Notes: generated from the letters alone by a model not told the origin. Positions 1 through 6,523 are shown, counted from the first letter of the stretch. The stretch is 6,545 bases of DNA from Christensenella sp. UBA1224 (GCA_002309235.1 DBXA01000131.1:1179-7723), one strand, 5' to 3'. Translations and numbers: made by a program.

Positions 1-1292
1 TGGCCCACAAACTCATCGATCTTCTCGACATAGTGCATGGAGAGCTGGGATGCCGGGATAAATGCGCGGATGCCATTGATCTGTGCGATCAGGCCGCCCT
101 TAACGGCTTCCTTGCCTACGCCCTCAACAAACTCTCCGGCCTCATTGGCTGCCACGATGGCTTCCCAGGCCTTCCTGTTTACAATGTTGCGCTGGCTGAG
201 TATCACGTTTCCGTCGCCGTCATTCAATTTGACGACCTCGACCTCTATCTCATCGCCGACTTTGACATCGGTGGAGGAGAGATCGGATTTTTTCACGATA
301 CCGTCAGCCTTATAGCCGATATTTACGGCTATTTCGTCTTCGCCGATGGACACAACGGTCCCACTCACGGTTTCACCCGTATGTACTTTTTTGAGGGTCT
401 TTTCCAGCTGAGCCTCAAAGCTTTCTTCGGCTACGGTGTTCTCTGTGACCTGATCCTTGTTCTCGATGTCGTTCATTCGTGCGACAACCTCCTTAATTGT
501 GGCCTCCGGCGTTGAAGCGCCGGCAGCAATGCCTATAAGATCCTCCGTCCTATAGACGGAAGTATCTATCTCTTTTGCGGACTCTGCCTTTACCGTACGC
601 GGACAGAGCTCCCTGCATATGTCGTAGAGCTCCTTCGTATTAGAACTTTCCGACCCGCCGATAACGATCACGGCATCCGCCCTGGAAGCGATCTCTCTCG
701 CCCCTTGCTGGCGCTGCAGCGTCGCCCGGCATATCGTATCGCATACTGTCAGATGCGGTATACGCTCCCTCATGACCTCTGTCATTCTGTGAAAACGCTC
801 CGCCGAGAACGTTGTCTGACAAACTGCCAAGGCTTCCTCAGACGGCGCGAGCGCTGCCGCCTCTTCCTCTGTTTCAACCGCCTCAGCCCGGCCGCGTGCC
901 CAGCCCAGCGTACCGACTACCTCCGGGTGCGTACGCTTCCCGATGACGATCACCCTCCGGTCTCGATCCACAGCTTCGCTCACGATACGGTGGATCTTAC
1001 CGACGTAAGGGCAAGTAGCATCTATGACGCGTACATTCTTTGAGGAAAGCATATCGTACGTCTCCGGCGGCTCACCGTGGGAACGTATCACGCATACTCC
1101 GCCTTCAGGTACCGCGGCACAATCCTTTACGGATACCGCACCGAGCGAGGCAAGTTCTTCCACTGCCTGCGGATTGTGGATAAGAGGGCCGAGGGTCACG
1201 CAGCCGCCTTCTTCGGCTGCCCTGCGCGCGAAATCCATCGCGCGTTTTACGCCGTAACAGAAACCGGCATGCTTTGCAACGATGACCGGCAT
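1..1292 (-). CDS. ispH-rpsA: Fused 4-hydroxy-3-methylbut-2-enyl diphosphate reductase / ribosomal protein S1, N-terminal 430 residues (3' end outside window)
   Basis: Reading the minus strand from the ATG at 1292-1290 gives an uninterrupted frame to the window edge. Residues 1-275 are IspH (LytB), the [4Fe-4S] enzyme that ends the MEP pathway by reducing HMBPP to IPP and DMAPP. Visible are the three cluster cysteines C12 (GFCYGV), C94 (DATCPYV) and C188 (DTICRAT), the substrate histidines H39, H72 (RSHGE) and H122 with E124 (THPEV), T160/T161, the SSNT motif near S216-N218, and S260 (AGASTPE). After an acidic linker (about 275-300), residues 306-369 form a first S1 (OB-fold) RNA-binding domain. 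A second begins near 384 and is cut by the edge; S1 proteins of such fusions usually have about four domains. The start has a GGGAGG site at 1300-1305, seven bases upstream. The fusion type is known in anaerobic Bacillota. Only the partial S1 end limits certainty. Confidence 0.96.
   Translation of the reverse strand, partial: MPVIVAKHAGFCYGVKRAMDFARRAAEEGGCVTLGPLIHNPQAVEELASLGAVSVKDCAAVPEGGVCVIRSHGEPPETYDMLSSKNVRVIDATCPYVGKIHRIVSEAVDRDRRVIVIGKRTHPEVVGTLGWARGRAEAVETEEEAAALAPSEEALAVCQTTFSAERFHRMTEVMRERIPHLTVCDTICRATLQRQQGAREIASRADAVIVIGGSESSNTKELYDICRELCPRTVKAESAKEIDTSVYRTEDLIGIAAGASTPEATIKEVVARMNDIENKDQVTENTVAEESFEAQLEKTLKKVHTGETVSGTVVSIGEDEIAVNIGYKADGIVKKSDLSSTDVKVGDEIEVEVVKLNDGDGNVILSQRNIVNRKAWEAIVAANEAGEFVEGVGKEAVKGGLIAQINGIRAFIPASQLSMHYVEKIDEFVG
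474..495 (-). promoter_or_regulatory. Internal Shine-Dalgarno plus in-frame ATG at the IspH/S1 junction
   Basis: Within the fused gene the minus strand reads TAAGGAGGT (487-495), a nine-base match to the anti-Shine-Dalgarno of 16S rRNA. The in-frame ATG (474-476, Met273 of the fusion) follows 11 bases after GGAGG. This falls just after the last conserved IspH motif (S260) and before the first S1 domain. It may therefore be an internal start producing free S1. The spacing is a little longer than ideal, and the same bases also encode Lys-Glu-Val of the IspH C-terminus, so chance is possible. The sequence match is seen; the function is inferred. Confidence 0.4.
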
Positions 1293-1328
1293 CCCCCAAC
1301 CTCCCGGGTACGTACCTTTTATACGTCT

Positions 1329-1356
1329 ACAATATACTTTAATAGGATACCACCAA
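1329..1356 (-). promoter_or_regulatory. Weak candidate promoter for ispH-rpsA
   Basis: On the minus strand TTGGTG (1351-1356) and TATTGT (1329-1334) are separated by 16 bases, about 37 bases upstream of the ispH start. Each hexamer matches the sigma-A consensus at only four of six positions, and TATATT (1331-1336) overlaps as an alternative -10. The region is AT-rich and must hold a promoter for the divergent gene, but the exact site is uncertain. Confidence 0.3.
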
Positions 1357-1425
1357 TTTGAAACAGACACAAACAAAATCCTGATATTTCATGCAAAATT
1401 AACACAAAAGCGTCTCTCTTCCGCG

Positions 1426-1452
1426 TTGAAGAATATGAACGGCGATTATAAG
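1426..1452 (+). promoter_or_regulatory. Weak candidate promoter for the polA operon
   Basis: TTGAAG (1426-1431) and TATAAG (1447-1452) have a 15-base spacer, shorter than the preferred 17. TATAAC (1454-1459) is an alternative -10. The site lies about 64 bases upstream of polA, leaving a short leader with a minor GCGGA/TCCGC hairpin (1466-1470 and 1479-1483). The rest of the 1293-1515 intergenic region shows no other gene. Confidence 0.3.
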
Positions 1453-1515
1453 ATATAACTGTTGCGCGGAGAGTTTTTTCCGCCCGGCATATCTTAGCTG
1501 AGGAGAAAGCATTTT

Positions 1516-4110
1516 ATGGCACATTCCGCTGTTCTGATCGATGGAAATTCTCTCATGTACAGGGCATTCTTTGCCCTGCCCGCGCTTACCGACAGCAAAG
1601 GTGCGCCTACTAATGCAGTCTATGGCTTTATGGGCATGCTCCTGAAAGTACTCTCAGATGAACAGCCGGAGTATGCCGTCGTCGCCTTCGATGTACATGG
1701 CCCCACCTTCCGCCACGAACGCTTTTCCGATTATAAGGGGACCCGGGCGCCGACACCTGACGAGCTTCGACCGCAGTTCCCTATGATAAAAGAAATACTT
1801 TCCGCCATGCACATCTGCATACTGGAAAAGCAGCGCTTTGAGGCCGATGATCTGATCGGTACCGCTTCCCGCGTATTCGCCGAAAGCGATATCCCTTCCC
1901 TCATCGTGACCGGAGACCGCGATTCCTTCCAGCTGACGGGAGAAAAAGTAAGCGTGCTCTATACAAAACGCGGCATCACCGATACTGAGAGAATAACACC
2001 AGCTGTCATCATGGATCGCTACGGCATCACGCCTGCCCAGCTCATAGATATGAAAGCGCTCTGCGGCGATACTTCAGACAATATCCCCGGGATCGCCGGC
2101 ATCGGCGAAAAGACGGCAGCCCGCCTGATCGCCGCCTACGGCGACCTGGAAAGCTGTCTTTTCCACGCCGACACAGATGAAAAAGGAAAACTGCGCGAAA
2201 GACTGCTCGGCGGAGCGGACACAGCCAGGCTCTGCCGTTTCCTCGCAGAGATCGACCGCAATGCTCCTGTTGCTATCGACATTGAGAGCACACGCGTGCA
2301 CGATATCGCTGATGCCATACCTGCGCTTACCGCGCATGATCTGAAAACCCTCGCAGCACGTCTTGCCGCACTTAATGCGGGATACGGTATGCCGACAGCA
2401 GAAGCACCTGCAGAAGAAACAGAAGCTGCGTACGCAATAGCAGATGCGGAAGAGACGGATGAAAAAGGCTTCCGAACTTTCATCGAAGAGCTTTCAGGGG
2501 ATGATCCCGCCGCCATCACGCTTTCCGACAGCGCCGTTTCCTGCGCCTGCAGCAGCAGATGTGCCATGCTGCCCTTAGGAGGAAGATCTCTTCTCGAACC
2601 GGGCATAGACCGGGAAACAGCTCTGCTTCTTCTGAGACCGCTGCTGGAAAGCAGCAGACCCAAGCTCATCTGCCGAGCCAAAGAACTGCGCCGGGAAGCG
2701 GCCAGGCTCGGTATAGAGATAAACGGCAATGTAGATGACCCTTCGCTCGCTGCCTACGTAGCAGACCCGCAGCGCAAATCTTTCACGGCCGAAGCTCTGG
2801 CGGAAGCGGAGGGGATCAACGTCAAGTCAGGAGCGGCTTCGTTGTTCGCCCTTGACAGCCATTACCGGACCGTAATGGAGAAAGCCGGAACAGCTCATAT
2901 CCTGGAGGAGATCGAAAAGCCTTTGTCAAGCGTCCTTTATTCCATGGAAGAAGCGGGGTTCACCGCAGACAGAGGTGTGCTAACAGAGCTTGGAGGCATG
3001 TTCTCAGACAGAATCAGCATCCTCACAAAAGAGATCCGGCAGTACGCCGGGTACGAGATCAACATACAGTCTCCAAAGCAGCTGGCGGTTTTCCTTTACG
3101 ATGAACTGGGGCTAAAAAACGGCCAGAGAGGCGCTTCCGCCCGCTCTACATCTGCAGACATACTGGAAGCGATGGCGGATGACCACCCGGTCATAGACAA
3201 AATACTGGAATACCGCAAATACACAAAGCTGCAGGGTACCTATATAGAAGGCCTTCTCAAACTCCTGGATACGCCGGGAGGCGACGGCAGGATTCACACC
3301 CGTTTCGATCAGACCGGGACCGTTACCGGCAGGCTCTCCTCTCTCGAACCAAACCTCCAGAACATCCCCGTTCGGAGCGAGCTTGGCCGCGATATCAGAC
3401 GGGCGTTTATCGCCGGTCCAGGCTGTGTGCTCGTGGACGCTGACTACAGCCAGATAGAGCTGCGCGTACTCGCTCACATGGCGCACGATGAACACATGAT
3501 AGATGCCTTCGTTTCAGGAGAGGATATCCATAGGCGTACCGCTGCAGAGATCTACGGTGTGCCTATCAGCGAAGTAACGCCCCAGATGCGTTCTGCCGCA
3601 AAAGCCGTTAATTTCGGCATCGTATACGGTATATCGGAGTTCGGTCTGGCCCGCAATACAGGTCTCACCCGAAAAGAGGCCTCTGAATTCATGGAGATGT
3701 ATTTAAAACGCTACCCCGCTGTTGGGATCTTTATGCATGAGTCAGTTGAAAAAGCCAGGCAGACCGGCTATACGGAAACGATGTCCGGCCGCAGACGTTA
3801 TATCCGGGAGCTCAAGGATCCCAACCGCAATATCCGCGCATTCGGTGAACGCGCTGCCATGAACAGCCCTATACAGGGTACTGCAGCAGATATCATAAAG
3901 ATGGCCATGATCAACACTGCCCGTGCTTTGACGGGTATGAAGTCCCGCCTGATACTGCAGGTGCATGACGAGCTGATCATTGAAGCTCCGGCGGAAGAAG
4001 CGGAGAAAGCCGCCAACATACTCAAGGAGCAGATGGAAGCCGTGATCCGGCTTGACGCGCCTCTTCGCGCGGATGTATCCACAGGCAGCAATTGGATGGA
4101 GTGTAAGTAA
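1516..4110 (+). CDS. polA: DNA polymerase I (family A) with 5'-nuclease and inactive proofreading domain
   Basis: This 864-residue protein fills gaps and removes RNA primers in repair and lagging-strand maturation. Residues 1-290 are the 5'-nuclease domain, with metal ligands D9, D59, E109/D111/D112 (FEADD), D134/D136 (TGDRD) and D185/D188 (GDTSDN), plus a helix-hairpin-helix near 190-212. An Ala/Glu-rich stretch (about 290-318) leads into a degenerate 3'-5' exonuclease domain (about 318-460). It lacks the DxE motif and the other catalytic carboxylates, as in Taq and Bacillus enzymes, so proofreading is probably absent. The polymerase domain (about 460-864) has motif A DYSQIELR (D643, E648), motif B with R692, K696, F700 and Y704, and motif C QVHDE (H817, D818, E819). 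F700 corresponds to the phenylalanine typical of enzymes that discriminate against dideoxynucleotides. The start follows GAGGAG at 1500-1505 by ten bases. It is the first gene of the operon, one base ahead of coaE. Confidence 0.98.
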   Translation: MAHSAVLIDGNSLMYRAFFALPALTDSKGAPTNAVYGFMGMLLKVLSDEQPEYAVVAFDVHGPTFRHERFSDYKGTRAPTPDELRPQFPMIKEILSAMHICILEKQRFEADDLIGTASRVFAESDIPSLIVTGDRDSFQLTGEKVSVLYTKRGITDTERITPAVIMDRYGITPAQLIDMKALCGDTSDNIPGIAGIGEKTAARLIAAYGDLESCLFHADTDEKGKLRERLLGGADTARLCRFLAEIDRNAPVAIDIESTRVHDIADAIPALTAHDLKTLAARLAALNAGYGMPTAEAPAEETEAAYAIADAEETDEKGFRTFIEELSGDDPAAITLSDSAVSCACSSRCAMLPLGGRSLLEPGIDRETALLLLRPLLESSRPKLICRAKELRREAARLGIEINGNVDDPSLAAYVADPQRKSFTAEALAEAEGINVKSGAASLFALDSHYRTVMEKAGTAHILEEIEKPLSSVLYSMEEAGFTADRGVLTELGGMFSDRISILTKEIRQYAGYEINIQSPKQLAVFLYDELGLKNGQRGASARSTSADILEAMADDHPVIDKILEYRKYTKLQGTYIEGLLKLLDTPGGDGRIHTRFDQTGTVTGRLSSLEPNLQNIPVRSELGRDIRRAFIAGPGCVLVDADYSQIELRVLAHMAHDEHMIDAFVSGEDIHRRTAAEIYGVPISEVTPQMRSAAKAVNFGIVYGISEFGLARNTGLTRKEASEFMEMYLKRYPAVGIFMHESVEKARQTGYTETMSGRRRYIRELKDPNRNIRAFGERAAMNSPIQGTAADIIKMAMINTARALTGMKSRLILQVHDELIIEAPAEEAEKAANILKEQMEAVIRLDAPLRADVSTGSNWMECK

Positions 4111-4111
4111 G

Positions 4112-4735
4112 ATGGCCGACAAAGCATATATACTGGGATTGACCGGGGGCATCGCCTGCGGAAAATCTACCATAGCAAAGCACCTGGAATCTTTAGGTGC
4201 CCTTCAGGCTGACGCCGATGAACTTTCCCACAAGCTGACAGCCACCGGCGGAGAGGCATTGCCGGAGATCCGGCGTGTTTTCGGCGAAGGGGTCTTCTTT
4301 CCGGACGGCACACTCGACAGGAAAGCCCTGGGCAGCGTTGTCTTCCATGACAGCGCTCAAAGGCGCGCACTGGAAGGCATCATACATCCAATGGTACAGC
4401 ACGGTATGATGGAAAAAGCAGATGAAGCCGCAGCAAAAGGCATCCCTGTCTGTGTTTTCAATGTTCCGCTTCTCTATGAAACAGCCATGGATGCCCTTTG
4501 CGACAGCGTTTGGGTCGTATCCCTGCCGCGGGAAAAGCAGATCATGCGCATCATGAACCGTGACAGGCTGAGCCGTGCGGAGGCTTCCGCACGCATTGAC
4601 AGCCAGATGCCGCTCGCTGAAAAAGAAGAAAAAGCTTCCTATGTCTTTTACACCGACAAACCAGAGGAAGAAACTCTGCGCGAAGCCGAAAAACGCTATA
4701 ATGAACTGCTCAAAGCCATAAAGAAAGCGCAGTGA
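4112..4735 (+). CDS. coaE: Dephospho-CoA kinase
   Basis: CoaE phosphorylates the 3'-hydroxyl of dephospho-CoA with ATP, the last step of coenzyme A synthesis, in the cytosol. The 207-residue product has the usual family length. It shows a P-loop GGIACGKST (12-20), the DADELSH segment (34-40) that follows the first strand, IHP at 91-93, the NVPLLYE motif (118-124), and the lid region NRDRLSRAEASARIDSQ (149-165) with its arginines. The frame is open further upstream to 4052, inside polA. The ATG at 4112 is chosen because it places the P-loop at the normal distance from the N-terminus and has GGAG at 4098-4101. The gene starts one base after the polA stop. polA and coaE are neighbours in many Bacillota, often with mutM between them; mutM is absent here. 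Confidence 0.96.
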   Translation: MADKAYILGLTGGIACGKSTIAKHLESLGALQADADELSHKLTATGGEALPEIRRVFGEGVFFPDGTLDRKALGSVVFHDSAQRRALEGIIHPMVQHGMMEKADEAAAKGIPVCVFNVPLLYETAMDALCDSVWVVSLPREKQIMRIMNRDRLSRAEASARIDSQMPLAEKEEKASYVFYTDKPEEETLREAEKRYNELLKAIKKAQ

Positions 4736-4745
4736 GGCCCGATTG

Positions 4746-5981
4746 ATGGAAAGATTGAAAAAGCATTACGCGATGATCATAGCGGCAGCTTCCTTTCTGT
4801 GTCTGGGTGTAGTGAACGGTGTTCTGCTCAACTGCTACTCCCTGCTGGTGGTCCCGATCTGCGCAGATCTCGGCATTCCCCGCAGTCAGATGCAGCTGAG
4901 CCAGACGCTGATGGGTATAGGCACCATACTCGTTCCCATGCTCTCCGGCAGGATATACGCAAAGTACCGGTTCATGCGTCTTATGAAAACAGCGGCAGTA
5001 CTTACGATACTCACTTATCTGAGCCTTTCCTTCGCCCGCAGTATCCTCATGATATATATTTCCGCTCTGGCACTTTCGATATGCGCTACGCTTGTATCCT
5101 GGATCCCATTCTCGATCGTGATCAACAACTGGTTCGTCAAGAGCAGAGGTACCGCGATCGGTGCAGTATTCATGTCCAGCGGCGTATTCGGCATGCTTGC
5201 CAGCATAGCAGGAGGTTTTCTGATCGAATCGATCGGCTGGCGCGCCATGGTCCGCGTCAACAGCGCCATAACCGCCGCTGTCGTATTGCCGCTCATATTC
5301 TTTGTCATATACGAAAGACCGGAGCAGCTGGGGCTTCTTCCCTACGGCGCGGATGAAAACAGCGAGACAAGCAAGCCCGATACTGTGAACGACGGTCTCC
5401 TCTTTCACGATGAGATACGCAGGCCACGCCTATGGCTGATGCTCATATCCATACTCCTGACAGGCTTTTGTGTAAATTCCCTGACTTCTTCGATGAACGC
5501 CTATTTCCGGGATATCGGGCGAAGCGCCTCCTATGCGGCAAATATCTCTGCGGGATATATGGCATCCCTCGCAGCAGGCAAAATACTGCTCGGCATCCTT
5601 TACGACAGGTTCGGGGCGCAAAAAGCCACGCTTTTCACACTGACGGCTCTTCTCCTGACGCATCTTTCCCTCGTCCTTGTCCATATACCCGGAGCAATCG
5701 CCGTCGTCATCGCGTGTTCCGGTCCCGGCGCTGCCTTTGCAACCGTTGCCCTGCCGGAGATCTCCAAGCAAAGCTTCGGCAACAGGGATTACAATTCCTT
5801 CACCGGTGTCATCAATGGCTTCTGCAATGCAGGCGGTGCTCTTTCTCCCAGCATATTCGGTATCATACGGGATTGTTCCGGAAGCTATTTATCCGGTTTC
5901 ACTGCCGCGATCTTCATTACCGCCGCATCAGGCATACTGCTCCTGTCTCTGATAAGCAGACCATCCGCCAAAGAAGCATAA
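4746..5981 (+). CDS. MFS transporter, OFA / monocarboxylate-like
   Basis: This 411-residue integral membrane protein has about twelve hydrophobic segments (roughly 8-37, 52-68, 78-95, 100-125, 136-160, 170-189, 230-250, 266-286, 295-313, 315-333, 352-374 and 380-403). A polar central loop (about 190-228) separates the two six-helix halves. The WF-KSRG-A-G segment after TM4 (129-139) and RPEQLGLLP opening the central loop (191-199) are typical of the oxalate/formate antiporter and monocarboxylate transporter branch. Transport of a small organic anion is thus likely, but the substrate cannot be read. The second-half motif A is canonical (GILYDRFG, 283-290). The first-half copy (GRIYAKYR, 68-75) lacks the usual aspartate. 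The ATG at 4746 is preferred over TTG at 4743, since GAGG (4734-4737) lies eight bases before it. It begins 10 bases after coaE and is probably cotranscribed. Confidence 0.88.
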   Translation: MERLKKHYAMIIAAASFLCLGVVNGVLLNCYSLLVVPICADLGIPRSQMQLSQTLMGIGTILVPMLSGRIYAKYRFMRLMKTAAVLTILTYLSLSFARSILMIYISALALSICATLVSWIPFSIVINNWFVKSRGTAIGAVFMSSGVFGMLASIAGGFLIESIGWRAMVRVNSAITAAVVLPLIFFVIYERPEQLGLLPYGADENSETSKPDTVNDGLLFHDEIRRPRLWLMLISILLTGFCVNSLTSSMNAYFRDIGRSASYAANISAGYMASLAAGKILLGILYDRFGAQKATLFTLTALLLTHLSLVLVHIPGAIAVVIACSGPGAAFATVALPEISKQSFGNRDYNSFTGVINGFCNAGGALSPSIFGIIRDCSGSYLSGFTAAIFITAASGILLLSLISRPSAKEA

Positions 5982-6006
5982 AAGCAGCTCTTTGCTGTTA
6001 TCGTTG

Positions 6007-6038
6007 AAAAAAGACCGCAGCCCTATGTCTGCGGTCTT
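6007..6038 (-). terminator. Intrinsic terminator, strong on the minus strand, possibly bidirectional
   Basis: AAGACCGCAG (6011-6020) and CTGCGGTCTT (6029-6038) form a perfect 10-bp stem with an 8-base loop. On the minus strand the stem runs straight into a six-T tract (6007-6012, two bases shared with the stem), a textbook Rho-independent terminator. On the plus strand the tail is only TTATCATCATTATT, so termination of the polA-coaE-MFS operon, which ends 30 bases earlier, would be weaker. The asymmetry says the site primarily ends a minus-strand transcript. Confidence 0.9.
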
Positions 6039-6063
6039 ATCATCATTATTCAGTTGTCAGTGT

Positions 6064-6224
6064 CCATCTGTCTGCCCGATTCGATGCACTCTTCATCCTA
6101 TCGGATCTTTTTCGCTTGCCACCCTGCGGACGTTTTACGGCACCTGCCTTCTTTACGACTTATGCCGCCGTACCGCCTGTGAACGCATCTATATCAAACA
6201 CCGATCTCAGGGCAGGACAGATGG
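6064..6224 (-). repeat. Long-range inverted repeat closing a 160-nt RNA domain
   Basis: CCATCTGTCTGCCC (6064-6077) is complementary to 6210-6224 over 14 pairs, with a single unpaired base (6215). The arms are 132 bases apart and the enclosed segment has its own nested helices. So it reads as the closing helix of a branched RNA domain rather than a mobile-element end; no target duplication or transposase accompanies it. The two bases 6223-6224 could instead pair in the neighbouring domain 3 helix. Confidence 0.8.
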
Positions 6225-6401
6225 ACCAAGAATATCGATTCTGACTGGTACAATGGCCTCGCCCCCTTGTCTTTCTATATTGATCTTGGACCCGGCACCT
6301 CTTATTCCGCCTTCTGTACCTTCTTTATTTTGCGGAACCTCTGTGCCATACGATAAGAGCCGCTTTGCGCTCTGTTATCTGCATCTCTTTGATCTGGCTA
6401 T

Positions 6402-6430
6402 ATTATATAACGTTAATTTCTGTTTGTCAA
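6402..6430 (-). promoter_or_regulatory. Perfect sigma-A consensus promoter for the minus-strand ncRNA
   Basis: On the minus strand TTGACA (6425-6430) and TATAAT (6402-6407) are both exact consensus with a 17-base spacer (6408-6424). The predicted first base is the A at about 6395. The sequence upstream is rich in A and T (6431-6476), as expected for an UP-element-like region. This strength is typical of stable RNA genes and supports abundant transcription toward the terminator at 6007-6038. Confidence 0.9.
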
Positions 6431-6476
6431 CACCTATTTTACTATTTCTTTGATTATTTAACATTTCTTTTTTCGG

Positions 6477-6505
6477 TTGACAAACCTCGTTCAGAAGAGT
6501 ATAAT
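6477..6505 (+). promoter_or_regulatory. Perfect sigma-A consensus promoter for the tRNA
   Basis: TTGACA (6477-6482) and TATAAT (6500-6505) match the consensus exactly with a 17-base spacer. Transcription should start near 6512, about a dozen bases before the tRNA. It diverges from the ncRNA promoter with 46 AT-rich bases between the two -35 boxes. Both share the string GTTGACAAAC and the string TATAATAT. Confidence 0.92.
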
Positions 6506-6523
6506 ATTTGCTGTTGAGCAAGT

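Larger units (their letters stand above)
6007..6395 (-). ncRNA. Candidate structured noncoding RNA, about 389 nt, unidentified family
   Basis: A perfect consensus promoter and a strong intrinsic terminator bracket this minus-strand segment, and it holds no credible reading frame. Complementary segments suggest a multidomain fold, listed 5' to 3' in plus coordinates. Hairpin 1: 6369-6379 with 6352-6360. Domain 2: GGCAC (6343-6347) with GTGCC (6294-6298), enclosing TTCCGC (6332-6337) with GCGGAA (6305-6310). Domain 3: 6284-6292 with 6223-6231 (eight pairs and one mismatch), topped by ACAA/TTGT and GGC/GCC around 6250-6270. Domain 4: a 14-bp helix, 6210-6224 with 6064-6077, one bulged C. It encloses GCGG-TACGGC (6167-6176) pairing with GCCGTA and CCGC (6136-6141, 6126-6129), and a GATA-capped hairpin at 6095-6106. 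I found no hallmark of rnpB, ssrA, ffs, ssrS or a known riboswitch. The start (about 6395) is inferred from promoter spacing. The function is unknown, and it may match an RNA family I do not recall. Confidence 0.75.

Noticed and set aside
33..515. Plus-strand open frames opposite ispH-rpsA
   Set aside because: They are antisense to a fully conserved IspH-S1 reading frame and have no ribosome-binding site or known domain.
2136..2729. Minus-strand open frame opposite polA
   Set aside because: It is a Ser/Ala/Arg-rich shadow of the polA coding sequence.
4052..4111. Upstream extension of coaE into polA
   Set aside because: It would add 20 residues that overlap the conserved polA C-terminus and displace the P-loop from its usual position; the ATG at 4112 has its own GGAG.
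4710..5408. Minus-strand open frame of 232 codons opposite the MFS gene
   Set aside because: It has polar, His/Tyr-rich composition typical of the complement of a membrane-protein gene, without domain or start signals.
6119..6127. T-box-like string AGGGTGGC on the minus strand of the ncRNA
   Set aside because: It continues as AAGCG rather than the ACCGCG needed to pair in a T-box antiterminator. No aminoacyl-tRNA synthetase or amino-acid gene lies downstream; the transcript ends at a terminator facing the MFS gene.
6322..6381. Short minus-strand frame (about 19 codons) near the 5' end of the ncRNA
   Set aside because: It lacks a properly spaced Shine-Dalgarno sequence and overlaps hairpin 1 and domain 2. 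A leader peptide is not supported.
6007..6395. RNase P RNA, tmRNA, SRP RNA or 6S RNA
   Set aside because: Length would suit RNase P RNA or tmRNA, but I could not find GAGGAAAGUCC, a tmRNA T-arm with CCA end, the SRP GGAAG/AGCAG tetraloop region, or a 6S-like long hairpin with central bubble.
5992..6453. Plus-strand open frame of 153 codons after the MFS gene
   Set aside because: It runs through the terminator hairpin and antisense to the ncRNA, has a Ser/Pro/Cys/Leu-rich composition with no recognisable domain, and no convincing ribosome-binding site.
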